Shown here: in pieces, positions 6,087-12,250 of the stretch
Position numbering within the stretch: position 1 is the stretch's first letter
Layout: each line of letters opens with the position of its first letter
Origin: Acidobacteriota bacterium
Lineage (GTDB): Bacteria; Acidobacteriota; Terriglobia; Terriglobales; Acidobacteriaceae
Assembly: GCA_021780095.1 (NCBI GenBank)
Contig: JAJXZK010000046.1
Coordinates: 1-12,250, forward strand
Length of the DNA stretch: 12,250 nt
Reading direction: 5' to 3'
Notes under the pieces: generated by a model
The model's database searches: none
What the model was told of the DNA's origin: nothing
What the model saw: the letters and a program-made list of their open reading frames with translations, nothing else
Translations under genes and position numbers: made by a program

Positions 6087-7439
6087 CTAGGGATAAATGC
6101 GGTTCAGCGTCCTGGCGAATGGAATCGTCTCACGCACGTGGTCCAGTCCGCAAATCCAGGCCACCGCGCGCTCAATGCCCATGCCAAATCCCGCATGTGG
6201 CACAGAACCGTAGCGACGCAGGTCAAGATACCACTGAAAGGGTGCCAGCGGCAGATTGTGCTGCTCAATCCGCTGCTTCAGCAGTTCATAGGAGTTGATG
6301 CGCTGCGAGCCGCCGATAATCTCCCCATAGCCTTCCGGTGCCAGCACGTCTACACAGAGCGCGAATTTCGCATTCTCCGGGTCGGGCTCCATATAAAACG
6401 CCTTGATGTCCGCCGGATAGCGATGGATCATTACCGGTCGATCAAACTGCGAAGAAATATAGGTTTCGTCCGGCGAGCCGAAATCGTTCCCGTACACAAA
6501 TTCCTGCTCCAGCTTGCCTGCCTTGAATGCCTCGGCCAGCATCTGGGCCGCTTCCTCGTAGCTCACCCGGGGAAACGGCGGACGAATCGCCTCTAGCTTG
6601 CTCACATCCCGGCCAATCACTTTCAGGTCGGCGGCACGATGCTCCAGCACCCGCTGCACAATGTGGCTGAGAAATTCCTCAGCCAGCACCATAATGTCGT
6701 CCAGGCCGGCGAACGCGACCTCCGGCTCGATCATCCAGAATTCCGTCAGGTGCCGCCGCGTCTTCGATTTCTCCGCGCGAAATGTCGGCCCAAAGGAGTA
6801 GACCTTGCCCAGCGCCATCGCCGTGCTCTCGATGTACAACTGTCCGCTCTGCGTCAGGTAGGCTTCGTCGCCAAAATAATCGACGGGAAATAATGTGCTA
6901 GTGCCCTCGCAAGCTGCGGGCGTGAGGATCGGCGGATCGGTGCGGACAAATCCATGGGTGTCGAAATACTCCTGCGCCGCCCGCATAATCTCCGCGCGCG
7001 TCCGCAGAATCGCCGCCTGCCGTGGCGTACGAATCCACAGGTGGCGATGCTCCATCAGGAAATCGACACCGTGCTCCTTCAGCGAGATCGGAAAGGGTGC
7101 ATCCTCCGGCACGCGATCGACAACTTCCAGATCCTCGACGTCCAGTTCCACCCCGCTGGGAGCGCGTTTGTCGGCGCGAACTTTACCGCGCACAATCACG
7201 CTCGACTCTTGCGTCAATCCCTTGATGCGCTCGAACACTTCCGGCGGCACGGCAGACTTCGGCACTATTCCCTGCACCGTTCCCGTGCCATCGCGGAAAA
7301 TAGGAAACAGCAGCTTGCCGCTTTCGCGCAGGTTGTAGAGCCACCCGCGCAGCGTGATGGTCTCGCCTTCATGTTGGCTCAGGCTTGCAATCGTGGTCAC
7401 AGGCGCGGTGATGGTCGGGCTGGAAATCGTGTCGTCCAT
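6087..7439 (-). CDS. asnS: Asparaginyl-tRNA synthetase
   Basis: This cytoplasmic class II synthetase charges tRNA-Asn with asparagine using ATP. Its 450 aa are close to the usual length. The OB-fold anticodon-binding domain covers about 28-112 ([22 protein letters not shown]). The catalytic core carries the motif 1 region near 160-173 ([11 protein letters not shown]), motif 2 at [16 protein letters not shown] (220-235) and motif 3 at [15 protein letters not shown] (417-431). Residues such as [20 protein letters not shown] (183-202) place it with AsnRS rather than AspRS. ATG 7439-7437 has a weak GAGTG about 7 nt upstream. It lies 47 nt after the isomerase-like gene and 48 nt before rocF, all on one strand. 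Its presence implies direct Asn-tRNA formation here. Confidence 0.96.
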   Translation of the reverse strand: MDDTISSPTITAPVTTIASLSQHEGETITLRGWLYNLRESGKLLFPIFRDGTGTVQGIVPKSAVPPEVFERIKGLTQESSVIVRGKVRADKRAPSGVELDVEDLEVVDRVPEDAPFPISLKEHGVDFLMEHRHLWIRTPRQAAILRTRAEIMRAAQEYFDTHGFVRTDPPILTPAACEGTSTLFPVDYFGDEAYLTQSGQLYIESTAMALGKVYSFGPTFRAEKSKTRRHLTEFWMIEPEVAFAGLDDIMVLAEEFLSHIVQRVLEHRAADLKVIGRDVSKLEAIRPPFPRVSYEEAAQMLAEAFKAGKLEQEFVYGNDFGSPDETYISSQFDRPVMIHRYPADIKAFYMEPDPENAKFALCVDVLAPEGYGEIIGGSQRINSYELLKQRIEQHNLPLAPFQWYLDLRRYGSVPHAGFGMGIERAVAWICGLDHVRETIPFARTLNRIYP

Positions 7440-7486
7440 AACAATTCACTCTACATTCCGGTGCTATTTGGGAAGAAATGCCGAAC

Positions 7487-8347
7487 TTATCGACCGTTCG
7501 CGGGTGCGGAAGCCGCTCTGTCTAGAAATTCCAGCGTCCTCTGAAAGCGATCGACCAACGTGCCTTCCGGATTTTCCAGTGTTGGATGAATCTCCAAAAC
7601 CGTTGCCGGAGGTTGTGTCAACGCTTCCAGTGCGCGCATAGTTTCCGGCCACGGAATCGTGCCATCTCCCGGCCACAAATGCGCATCTTTGTCGCCAGCA
7701 TTGTCATGCACATGCACGGAACGAATCCGTGGTCCCAATATGTCGATGGTGGCCGGAATTCCCTCGCCAATATGCGCATGTCCCAAATCCAGGCACACTC
7801 CAATGTCGTCGAAATGTCCCACCGTCAGAATCTCCATCAGGTTCTGTGGCTCGGCCACTTCATTTTTCTCCAGATTTTCCACCAGGATCTGTACTCCCAG
7901 CGGCCGCGCGAACGCCCGCAGATGCTCCACCGCCGTCATGCCGTGTTCCAGGGTGCGCGGACTCCACGTATCCCCACGCTCGCCCAGATGCAGGATCATG
8001 TGCGTAAAGGGAATCTGCTCTGCCGCTTCCAGCGCCCGCTTCACTTCGTCCATGGAATCGATGCGGCGCGACTTTTCGACATGCACCACGTTAATCGCCG
8101 GACCCGGGCTGCGTTCGCTGTCGCTTTCGCCTTCTGCGCGCAGCGGCGCATGCAGTGACCAGGGCGCCGTCGGATTGCCGCGGAACCAGTCCCCGATTTC
8201 GCGCACCTGCACCCGGCTGGTGTAGTCGAAATGCCGCCGGTTGGCGAAGATTTCAATGGCTTCCGCCCCAGACTTGCGCAAGGTGTCCAGATGGCCGGAA
8301 TGCAGGCGGTGCTTCAGGAAAATGTGTGTAGAAATCGCTTTCAACAT
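7487..8347 (-). CDS. Sugar phosphate isomerase/epimerase-like TIM barrel
   Basis: The 286-aa protein belongs to the xylose-isomerase-like/AP-endonuclease-2 TIM-barrel superfamily (PF01261). Recognisable strand ends are WSLHAPL (63-69), ILHLGERGD (118-126), LVENLEKNE (155-163), CLDLGHAH (185-192), VHVHDNAGDKDAHLWPGDG (211-229) and LEIHP (251-255). Likely metal ligands are E157, D187, H190, H214 and E252, a complete set for a divalent-metal site, so it should be active. The substrate cannot be read from sequence: sugar or keto-sugar isomerases/epimerases and inositol catabolism enzymes share this fold. There is no signal peptide. The start codon lacks a Shine-Dalgarno; the coding strand just before it reads TCCTCC, the reverse of one, so initiation may rely on the upstream transcript. 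It lies in the ggt-asnS-rocF run. Confidence 0.85.
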   Translation of the reverse strand: MLKAISTHIFLKHRLHSGHLDTLRKSGAEAIEIFANRRHFDYTSRVQVREIGDWFRGNPTAPWSLHAPLRAEGESDSERSPGPAINVVHVEKSRRIDSMDEVKRALEAAEQIPFTHMILHLGERGDTWSPRTLEHGMTAVEHLRAFARPLGVQILVENLEKNEVAEPQNLMEILTVGHFDDIGVCLDLGHAHIGEGIPATIDILGPRIRSVHVHDNAGDKDAHLWPGDGTIPWPETMRALEALTQPPATVLEIHPTLENPEGTLVDRFQRTLEFLDRAASAPANGR

Positions 8348-8437
8348 GGAGGAATCAACCTGTTTCTAAGTTACCCCATCCGGAGAGCTTAGCGGCCAAA
8401 GGGTACCGCCAATGCTATGGGATGGGACAAACTCGGT

Positions 8438-10189
8438 TTAATATCCCGCCGCTTTGCCGTAGTGGCTACGATGGTCCTGACCACCTTCGAGCTCGCCGGT
8501 CTTCGGATCGACCTCGATGCACTCGCCGTTGCTCCAGTAGTGCTGGCCAACATGCACCGTATACTGCATCGCCTGCAGCGCCGCCACCGTGCTCGCCGGA
8601 AATCCTGGCTCCAGGTACACAGTGTCCGGCTGGTATTGATGATGGAATCGTGGCGCATCCACCGCCTGCTGGATGTTCAACCCACCATCGGCCACGCTGA
8701 AAAAAATATTCGCCACCGTCGTCGTAATGCGCGCGCCGCCCGGCGAGCCCAGCACCATCGCCACCTTACCGCCCTTCGTCACAATAGTCGGCGTCATCGC
8801 CGAGAGCGGTCGCTTATGCGGGCCAATCGCATTCGCCGGCCCCTGGATCAGGCCATACATGTTCGGCACGCCTTGTTTCGATGCGAAATCGTCCATCTCA
8901 TCATTCAGCAAAAAACCCAGCCCCGTCGCCGTCACTCCCGAGCCAAAGGAATTATTCAGCGTCGTCGTCACGGCAACCGCATTCCCGTCCGCATCCACGA
9001 TGGAGTAATGCGTCGTCTGCTTTGATTCATGATGCGGCAGCGCCAGCTTCGGCGGAGGCGGCAGAAATCCCGCGGGACGCTTCAACGTGCTCGATGGCGT
9101 AGCTTTGTCTGGCAGAATACTGGCCCGAAACGCCTCCGCGTATGGCAAGCTGATCATCTGCTTTATTGGAATTCGCGTGAAGTCCGGATCGCCGAGATAA
9201 TCCGTGCGGTCCATGTAGGCGCGGCGAAAGGCCTCGACAATCAAGTGCATCTCGCGCGGCGAGCGATCGCCCAATGCTGTCAGATCGTAGGGCGCAAGAA
9301 TGTTCAGCGCCTCCAGCAGTCCAATGCCACCGCCCGACGGCGGAGGCGCGGTCAGAATTCTGTATCCCTGGTACTCGCCCACTAGCGGTGCGCGGTCCTT
9401 CGCCCGGTAGGCCGCCAGATCCTTCGTGGTGATCAGCCCGCCTCCCTTCTGGATCGCCTCGGCGATCTGCGCGGCCATCACGCCGTGATAGAAATCTCCC
9501 GGATTTCTTGCGATGCGCTCCAGTGTGGCCGCCAGTTCCGGCTGACGAAACGTCTCTCCCGCGCGATAGAAATCTCCATCCCGCTGAAAGATATGCCGTG
9601 ACGCAGGAAACTTCGTCAGCAGCGGATCATGCATCTCCTCGGCTTCTTCTTCGCTCAGCACAAATCCGTCCCGCGCCAACCGAATTGCCGGCTGCATCAC
9701 CTGTGCCAACGTCAGCTTGCCCCACAATTTTTCTGCCCGCACCATCCCCGCCACCGAGCCTGGGACGCCAATGCTGCGATAGCCCACCGTGGATGCGTCG
9801 GGAATTACATTCCCCTGCGCATCCAAATACATGTTCATAGTCGCCGCGCCAGGAGCTTCCTCGCGATAGTCCAGAAAATGCGATTTGCCATTTTGGAAAC
9901 GCACCAGCATGAAACCGCCGCCGCCAATGTTTCCCGCTTCGGGATGCACCACCGCCAGCGCGAATCCAACCGCAACCGCAGCATCGACGGCGTTCCCGCC
10001 TTGCTTCAGGATTTTGACTCCGGCATCCGTGGCATCGTGATGCACCGTCACCACCATCGCATGGCGCGCACGCACCGGCTGCTCGCTCTTGTAATCAATC
10101 CCAGTCGCCGCTTGCGCCGCCTTGACCGGCAACAGAAGGCCGCAAGCGACAACTATCGAGAAGCATGTCAGGAGTTTCTTTATAGGCAT
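8438..10189 (-). CDS. ggt: Gamma-glutamyltransferase (Ggt), exported
   Basis: This N-terminal-nucleophile enzyme transfers or hydrolyses gamma-glutamyl groups of glutathione and related compounds in the periplasm. The 583-aa precursor has a signal peptide of about 27 residues (cleavage near AQA); a VVAC lipobox-like sequence at 13-16 makes lipoprotein sorting a minor alternative. The self-cleaving site is at Q391/T392: QTTHYSIVDADG, with T392 the new N-terminal nucleophile of the small subunit. Substrate-site marks are R109 in DYREEAP, NDEMDDF (429-435), KRPLSAMTPTIV (459-470) and GSPGG (481-485). The segment between NDEMDDF and PLSAM keeps the lid-loop region of E. coli-type enzymes. The second Ser of the usual PLSSM oxyanion motif is Ala464. 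It starts at ATG 10189, divergent from ispE, and is probably the first gene of the minus-strand cluster. Confidence 0.96.
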   Translation of the reverse strand: MPIKKLLTCFSIVVACGLLLPVKAAQAATGIDYKSEQPVRARHAMVVTVHHDATDAGVKILKQGGNAVDAAVAVGFALAVVHPEAGNIGGGGFMLVRFQNGKSHFLDYREEAPGAATMNMYLDAQGNVIPDASTVGYRSIGVPGSVAGMVRAEKLWGKLTLAQVMQPAIRLARDGFVLSEEEAEEMHDPLLTKFPASRHIFQRDGDFYRAGETFRQPELAATLERIARNPGDFYHGVMAAQIAEAIQKGGGLITTKDLAAYRAKDRAPLVGEYQGYRILTAPPPSGGGIGLLEALNILAPYDLTALGDRSPREMHLIVEAFRRAYMDRTDYLGDPDFTRIPIKQMISLPYAEAFRASILPDKATPSSTLKRPAGFLPPPPKLALPHHESKQTTHYSIVDADGNAVAVTTTLNNSFGSGVTATGLGFLLNDEMDDFASKQGVPNMYGLIQGPANAIGPHKRPLSAMTPTIVTKGGKVAMVLGSPGGARITTTVANIFFSVADGGLNIQQAVDAPRFHHQYQPDTVYLEPGFPASTVAALQAMQYTVHVGQHYWSNGECIEVDPKTGELEGGQDHRSHYGKAAGY

Positions 10190-10209
10190 TCGCGTGTGTC
10201 CAGTTGAAA

Positions 10210-10238
10210 AGTGTAGCTTGCCAGTCCGCCATCTACAA
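10210..10238 (-). promoter_or_regulatory. Promoter candidate of ggt
   Basis: On the minus strand TTGTAG (10238-10233), a 17-nt spacer and TACACT (10215-10210) give three and four matches to sigma-70 hexamers at ideal spacing, about 20 nt before the ggt start. It overlaps the candidate ispE -10 box on the other strand, so the two divergent genes may compete for polymerase. Confidence 0.35.
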
Positions 10239-10239
10239 T
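10234..10239 (+). promoter_or_regulatory. Candidate -10 box of ispE (near-leaderless start)
   Basis: TACAAT matches the -10 consensus at five of six positions but lacks a recognisable -35. A start about 7 nt later would fall only 2-4 nt before the ispE ATG, which would make the message nearly leaderless. That agrees with the absence of a Shine-Dalgarno upstream of ispE. Confidence 0.3.
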
Positions 10240-10248
10240 CAATCCTGC

Positions 10249-11316
10249 ATGTCTACCCGCATCCAGTCGCACGCAAAAATCAATCTTGGCCTGGCCATCG
10301 GTCCGTCGCGTCCCGATGGCTTCCATGCGCTGACGACGATCTATCAGACCCTCGCCATTCATGACCTTGTCGAGGCCTCCGCGGTCGCACTGCCCATCGG
10401 CCGACCGAGCGAAATCTTCCTCAGCTGCAACGAGAAGTTCGTTCCCTGCGATGCCCGCAATACCTGCTGGAAGATTGTCGAGCGGGCGCTCGATCGGCTG
10501 AACATCTCCGCCAAGGTGACGATCCATATCGACAAGCGTCTCCCTGTTCAGGGTGGATTGGGAGCCGGCTCGGCCAACGCCGTCGCCGCCCTGATTGGCT
10601 TGGAAAAAGAGCTCGGTATCGCCTTGTCCGCGGAAGAAAATCTGCAGATTGCCGCCGAAACGGGCTCGGATGTGCCTCTGTTTTTGATTGGCGGCACGGT
10701 GCTCGGCCAGGGTCGTGGGGAGCAGGTTTCTCCCCTGCGGGACCTGCCGGAAACCTACTGCGTGCTGGCGGTTCCGGACGTGCGCGTGTCTACTCCGCAG
10801 GCCTTTCGCGAATGGGATCGGCTTCACGCCGAACCATCGCCCCCGCAAATATCCGGCGCAACTGCGGAAAACGAATTGACCCACAGCCGCGCTTCCGATA
10901 GGCTGGAACAGTTGGGTCGTACGTGGGGTGCCGCTTTGGCTGCTCCCCAGCAAGTTCGTGCGAACGCCACCGGTGTCTTTCCTGTTGTAAATGGGGAAGA
11001 CCGGGCCGAGAATCTTCTTCTCGAGCTTGTCCGCGCCGGGATCGTGAACGACTTTGAACAAGTCGTTTTCACTCAGTATCCCTCTCTGCGCGGCATCCTC
11101 GAAACGCTGAAGCAAAATTCTCCAGATGGAAGCCCTGCTATCTACGCGGCGCTTTCAGGCTCGGGTTCGGCACTGTTCGGTTTGTACCGGGCGGCAGAGG
11201 ACGCTCGTGCGGCGGTCGAACGGCTGGAAGCGCAAAGTTTTACTGCGTACGAAACCAGGACAGTTGGCCGACAGGAATACTGGCGCACCATGATCAGTGA
11301 TCGGGATGGCCTGTAG
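10249..11316 (+). CDS. ispE: 4-diphosphocytidyl-2-C-methyl-D-erythritol kinase
   Basis: This GHMP kinase phosphorylates CDP-methylerythritol, the fourth step of the MEP pathway to isoprenoids. Visible motifs are HAKINLGL (8-15, catalytic K10), the ATP-binding loop PVQGGLGAGSANAVAAL (99-115), ETGSDVPLFLIGGT (137-150, catalytic D141, the same numbering as in E. coli) and ALSGSGSALFG (301-311). At 355 aa it is longer than the usual 280-310; the extra length lies between about 190 and 258, Ala/Ser/Thr-rich and without a motif I know. I chose ATG 10249 because the family begins with this stretch; an upstream TTG at 10204 would run through the promoter region. The stop codon is 3 nt before a tRNA gene, so the two are almost surely co-transcribed. 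Confidence 0.95.
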   Translation: MSTRIQSHAKINLGLAIGPSRPDGFHALTTIYQTLAIHDLVEASAVALPIGRPSEIFLSCNEKFVPCDARNTCWKIVERALDRLNISAKVTIHIDKRLPVQGGLGAGSANAVAALIGLEKELGIALSAEENLQIAAETGSDVPLFLIGGTVLGQGRGEQVSPLRDLPETYCVLAVPDVRVSTPQAFREWDRLHAEPSPPQISGATAENELTHSRASDRLEQLGRTWGAALAAPQQVRANATGVFPVVNGEDRAENLLLELVRAGIVNDFEQVVFTQYPSLRGILETLKQNSPDGSPAIYAALSGSGSALFGLYRAAEDARAAVERLEAQSFTAYETRTVGRQEYWRTMISDRDGL

Positions 11317-11319
11317 TTT

Positions 11320-11393
11320 TGGGCGATCGACTAACGGTAGGTCAAGTGCCTTTGGAGCACTCGGTCTAGGTTCGAATCCTAGTCGCCCAGCCA
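11320..11393 (+). tRNA. tRNA-Gln (anticodon TTG)
   Basis: A full cloverleaf is present. The acceptor stem is TGGGCGA (11320-11326) with TCGCCCA (11383-11389), followed by discriminator G and an encoded CCA (11391-11393). The D stem is GAC/GTC (11329-11331, 11341-11343). The anticodon stem AGTGC/GCACT (11345-11349, 11357-11361) carries loop CTTTGGA with TTG at 11352-11354. The T stem is CTAGG/CCTAG with loop TTCGAAT. The weak U1-A72 pair and G73 are known identity features of tRNA-Gln, for GlnRS or for the GatCAB route. The U-starting anticodon can read CAA and, by wobble, CAG. It begins 3 nt after the ispE stop, so the mature 5' end must be cut from an mRNA-tRNA precursor. Confidence 0.96.
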
Positions 11394-11417
11394 GTTTCAT
11401 TTGCAATGGCAAGTGAT

Positions 11418-11442
11418 CGACAGTATTTTGTCGTATTTTTTT
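11418..11442 (+). terminator. Intrinsic terminator after tRNA-Gln
   Basis: CGACA (11418-11422) and TGTCG (11429-11433) form a stem with a 6-nt loop, followed two bases later by seven T (11436-11442). The layout is that of a Rho-independent terminator for the ispE-tRNA transcript, though the stem is short. A smaller TTGC/GCAA hairpin (11401-11412) sits between it and the tRNA. If it works, prs needs its own promoter in the following 150 nt. Confidence 0.45.
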
Positions 11443-11459
11443 GGTGTAGTTTTCGCTTA

Positions 11460-11530
11460 CGACGCGTCGCAGGAGTTTCACCGCCCGCGGCAATCTTTCC
11501 CGGACTCTGGCAGCCTTCAACCCCGGGTTG
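11460..11530 (+). promoter_or_regulatory. Palindromes in the prs leader
   Basis: CGACGCGTCG (11460-11469) is a perfect 10-bp palindrome, and CAACCC/GGGTTG (11518-11523, 11525-11530) is a perfect inverted repeat around a single C. Both lie between the candidate terminator and the prs ribosome site. I see no convincing promoter hexamers here, so whether they are operators, RNA hairpins or chance in GC-rich DNA is open. Confidence 0.3.
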
Positions 11531-11593
11531 CCATGGTCCAGATTTTGCAGTTCGGTTCACCAACGCTAACCAGCTTGGGAGGTCGAGACAACA

Positions 11594-12250
11594 ATGACGA
11601 GTGCGGGCGAGAACGGAAACGTGGACGGAAATTCAACCCTGACAGTGGACGCAGATGCACCCGCAACAACGGGAGAGATCGCTTTGAGCGCCGATGGGAC
11701 CTCTGCCGGATCGGCCAAGGCGGCTGCCAGCAGGAAACGCGCCAAGTCCTACACAGAGGACAAGCGGTTCAAGATTTTCAGCGGCTCGTCCAATCTGCCG
11801 CTGGCAGAAGAGATCTGCAAGTTTGTCGGCGTGCCGCTGGGCGAAGTACGACTGCAGCGGTTCTCTGACGGAGAAGTGTACTTTCAGCTTTTGGAGAACG
11901 TTCGGGGCGCCGACGTTTTTGTTGTGCAGCCAACGTGCTATCCAGTCGACCAGCATTTGCTGGAGCTGCTGATCATGATCGACGCGTTGAAGCGGGCTTC
12001 GGCACGCCGCATCACCGTGGTGGTTCCGTACTACGGCTATGCGCGGCAGGATCGCAAAGACCGTCCGCGAGTCGCGATCTCTTCCAAGCTGGTAGCGGAT
12101 TTGTTGACGACGGCCGGAGCCAATCGAGCCTTGCTGGTCGATTTGCATGCCGCGCAGATTCAGGGCTTTTTCAATATTCCGGTGGATCATCTGTTTGCCA
12201 GCCCGGTGCTGGTCGGTCACTTCAGAGAATTGAATCTGCCCGACCTGACG
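11594..12250 (+). CDS. prs: Ribose-phosphate pyrophosphokinase (PRPP synthetase), 5' part
   Basis: The enzyme makes PRPP from ribose-5-phosphate and ATP for nucleotide, His and Trp synthesis. The window holds 219 codons, open to its edge; the PRPP-binding loop and C-terminus lie beyond. Family blocks are FKIFSGSSN (59-67), [10 protein letters not shown] (89-98), [19 protein letters not shown] (145-163) and [19 protein letters not shown] (182-200) with catalytic H185. Most bacterial Prs begin right at the KxFSG strand, but here about 57 residues precede it, Ala/Ser/Thr/Gly-rich then basic ([13 protein letters not shown]). No in-frame ATG lies nearer the core, and GGGAGG (11577-11582) stands 11 nt before ATG 11594, so the extension seems genuine unless a TTG (11684) is used. 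It follows ispE and tRNA-Gln. Confidence 0.95.
   Translation, partial: MTSAGENGNVDGNSTLTVDADAPATTGEIALSADGTSAGSAKAAASRKRAKSYTEDKRFKIFSGSSNLPLAEEICKFVGVPLGEVRLQRFSDGEVYFQLLENVRGADVFVVQPTCYPVDQHLLELLIMIDALKRASARRITVVVPYYGYARQDRKDRPRVAISSKLVADLLTTAGANRALLVDLHAAQIQGFFNIPVDHLFASPVLVGHFRELNLPDLT

Noticed and set aside
5553..6596. Long plus-strand open frame antisense to rocF and asnS
   Set aside because: It is rich in Arg/His as expected from the complement of GC-rich coding DNA, and it crosses two well-identified genes.
8375..8426. CCCATCC (8375-8381) and GGATGGG (8420-8426) inverted arms between ggt and the TIM-barrel gene
   Set aside because: A 7-bp stem with a 38-nt loop and no T-run on either strand is too weak to call a terminator or attenuator.
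11320..11600. Genomic island attachment site at the tRNA-Gln 3' end
   Set aside because: I see no integrase gene and no second copy of the tRNA 3' end in the window; housekeeping prs follows directly.
1..12250. CRISPR array, toxin-antitoxin or phage-defence system
   Set aside because: There is no regularly spaced direct repeat series and no gene of the known families; apart from the small basic protein, every gene over 90 codons matched a metabolic, translation or acidobacterial PadR/permease family.

Overview
The window reads as a chromosomal stretch of an Acidobacteriota (class Terriglobia-like) bacterium. The main evidence is a PadR-type regulator placed directly upstream of a large duplicated-FtsX permease with no ATPase gene nearby, a gene pair I know as an expanded feature of Acidobacteria (families TIGR03433 and TIGR03434). 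Moderately high GC, housekeeping genes of matching composition, and no transposase, integrase or phage gene argue for resident chromosome rather than an island. The species cannot be fixed from the sequence alone.

Layout. (1) Positions 71-943, minus strand: the ribosomal protein operon rplM-rpsI (L13, S9). Before it lies a 387-base gap (944-1330) holding a good minus-strand promoter (1182-1210) and a roughly 230-nt leader with repeated and mutually exclusive pairing segments. (2) 1331-4838, plus strand: a PadR repressor gene, an 892-aa duplicated permease (ADOP), and a 93-aa secreted, very basic protein built of five 11-residue repeats. (3) 5022-10189, minus strand: a run of four genes, transcribed in the order gamma-glutamyltransferase (ggt), a sugar-phosphate-isomerase-like TIM barrel, asparaginyl-tRNA synthetase (asnS), arginase (rocF). 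Gaps are 47-90 nt. (4) 10249 to the window end, plus strand: ispE, a tRNA-Gln(TTG) starting only 3 nt after the ispE stop codon, a probable terminator, and the first 219 codons of prs (PRPP synthetase), which has a long N-terminal extension.

Functionally the window is mostly core metabolism and translation: ribosome assembly, Asn-tRNA and Gln-tRNA supply, isoprenoid synthesis (IspE), PRPP synthesis, and glutathione/gamma-glutamyl and arginine breakdown (Ggt, RocF). The accessory part is the PadR-permease-basic protein block, where the repressor probably controls itself and perhaps the permease. A 23-bp palindrome lies exactly over its start site.

Non-coding structure is the most interesting layer: palindromic elements sharing an 11-bp TGGGTGCCCCA core at 19-61 and 1697-1738, a different MITE-like palindrome at 4883-4962, the rplM leader, and palindromes in the prs leader. 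I found no CRISPR array, defence system, biosynthetic cluster or mobile-element gene.
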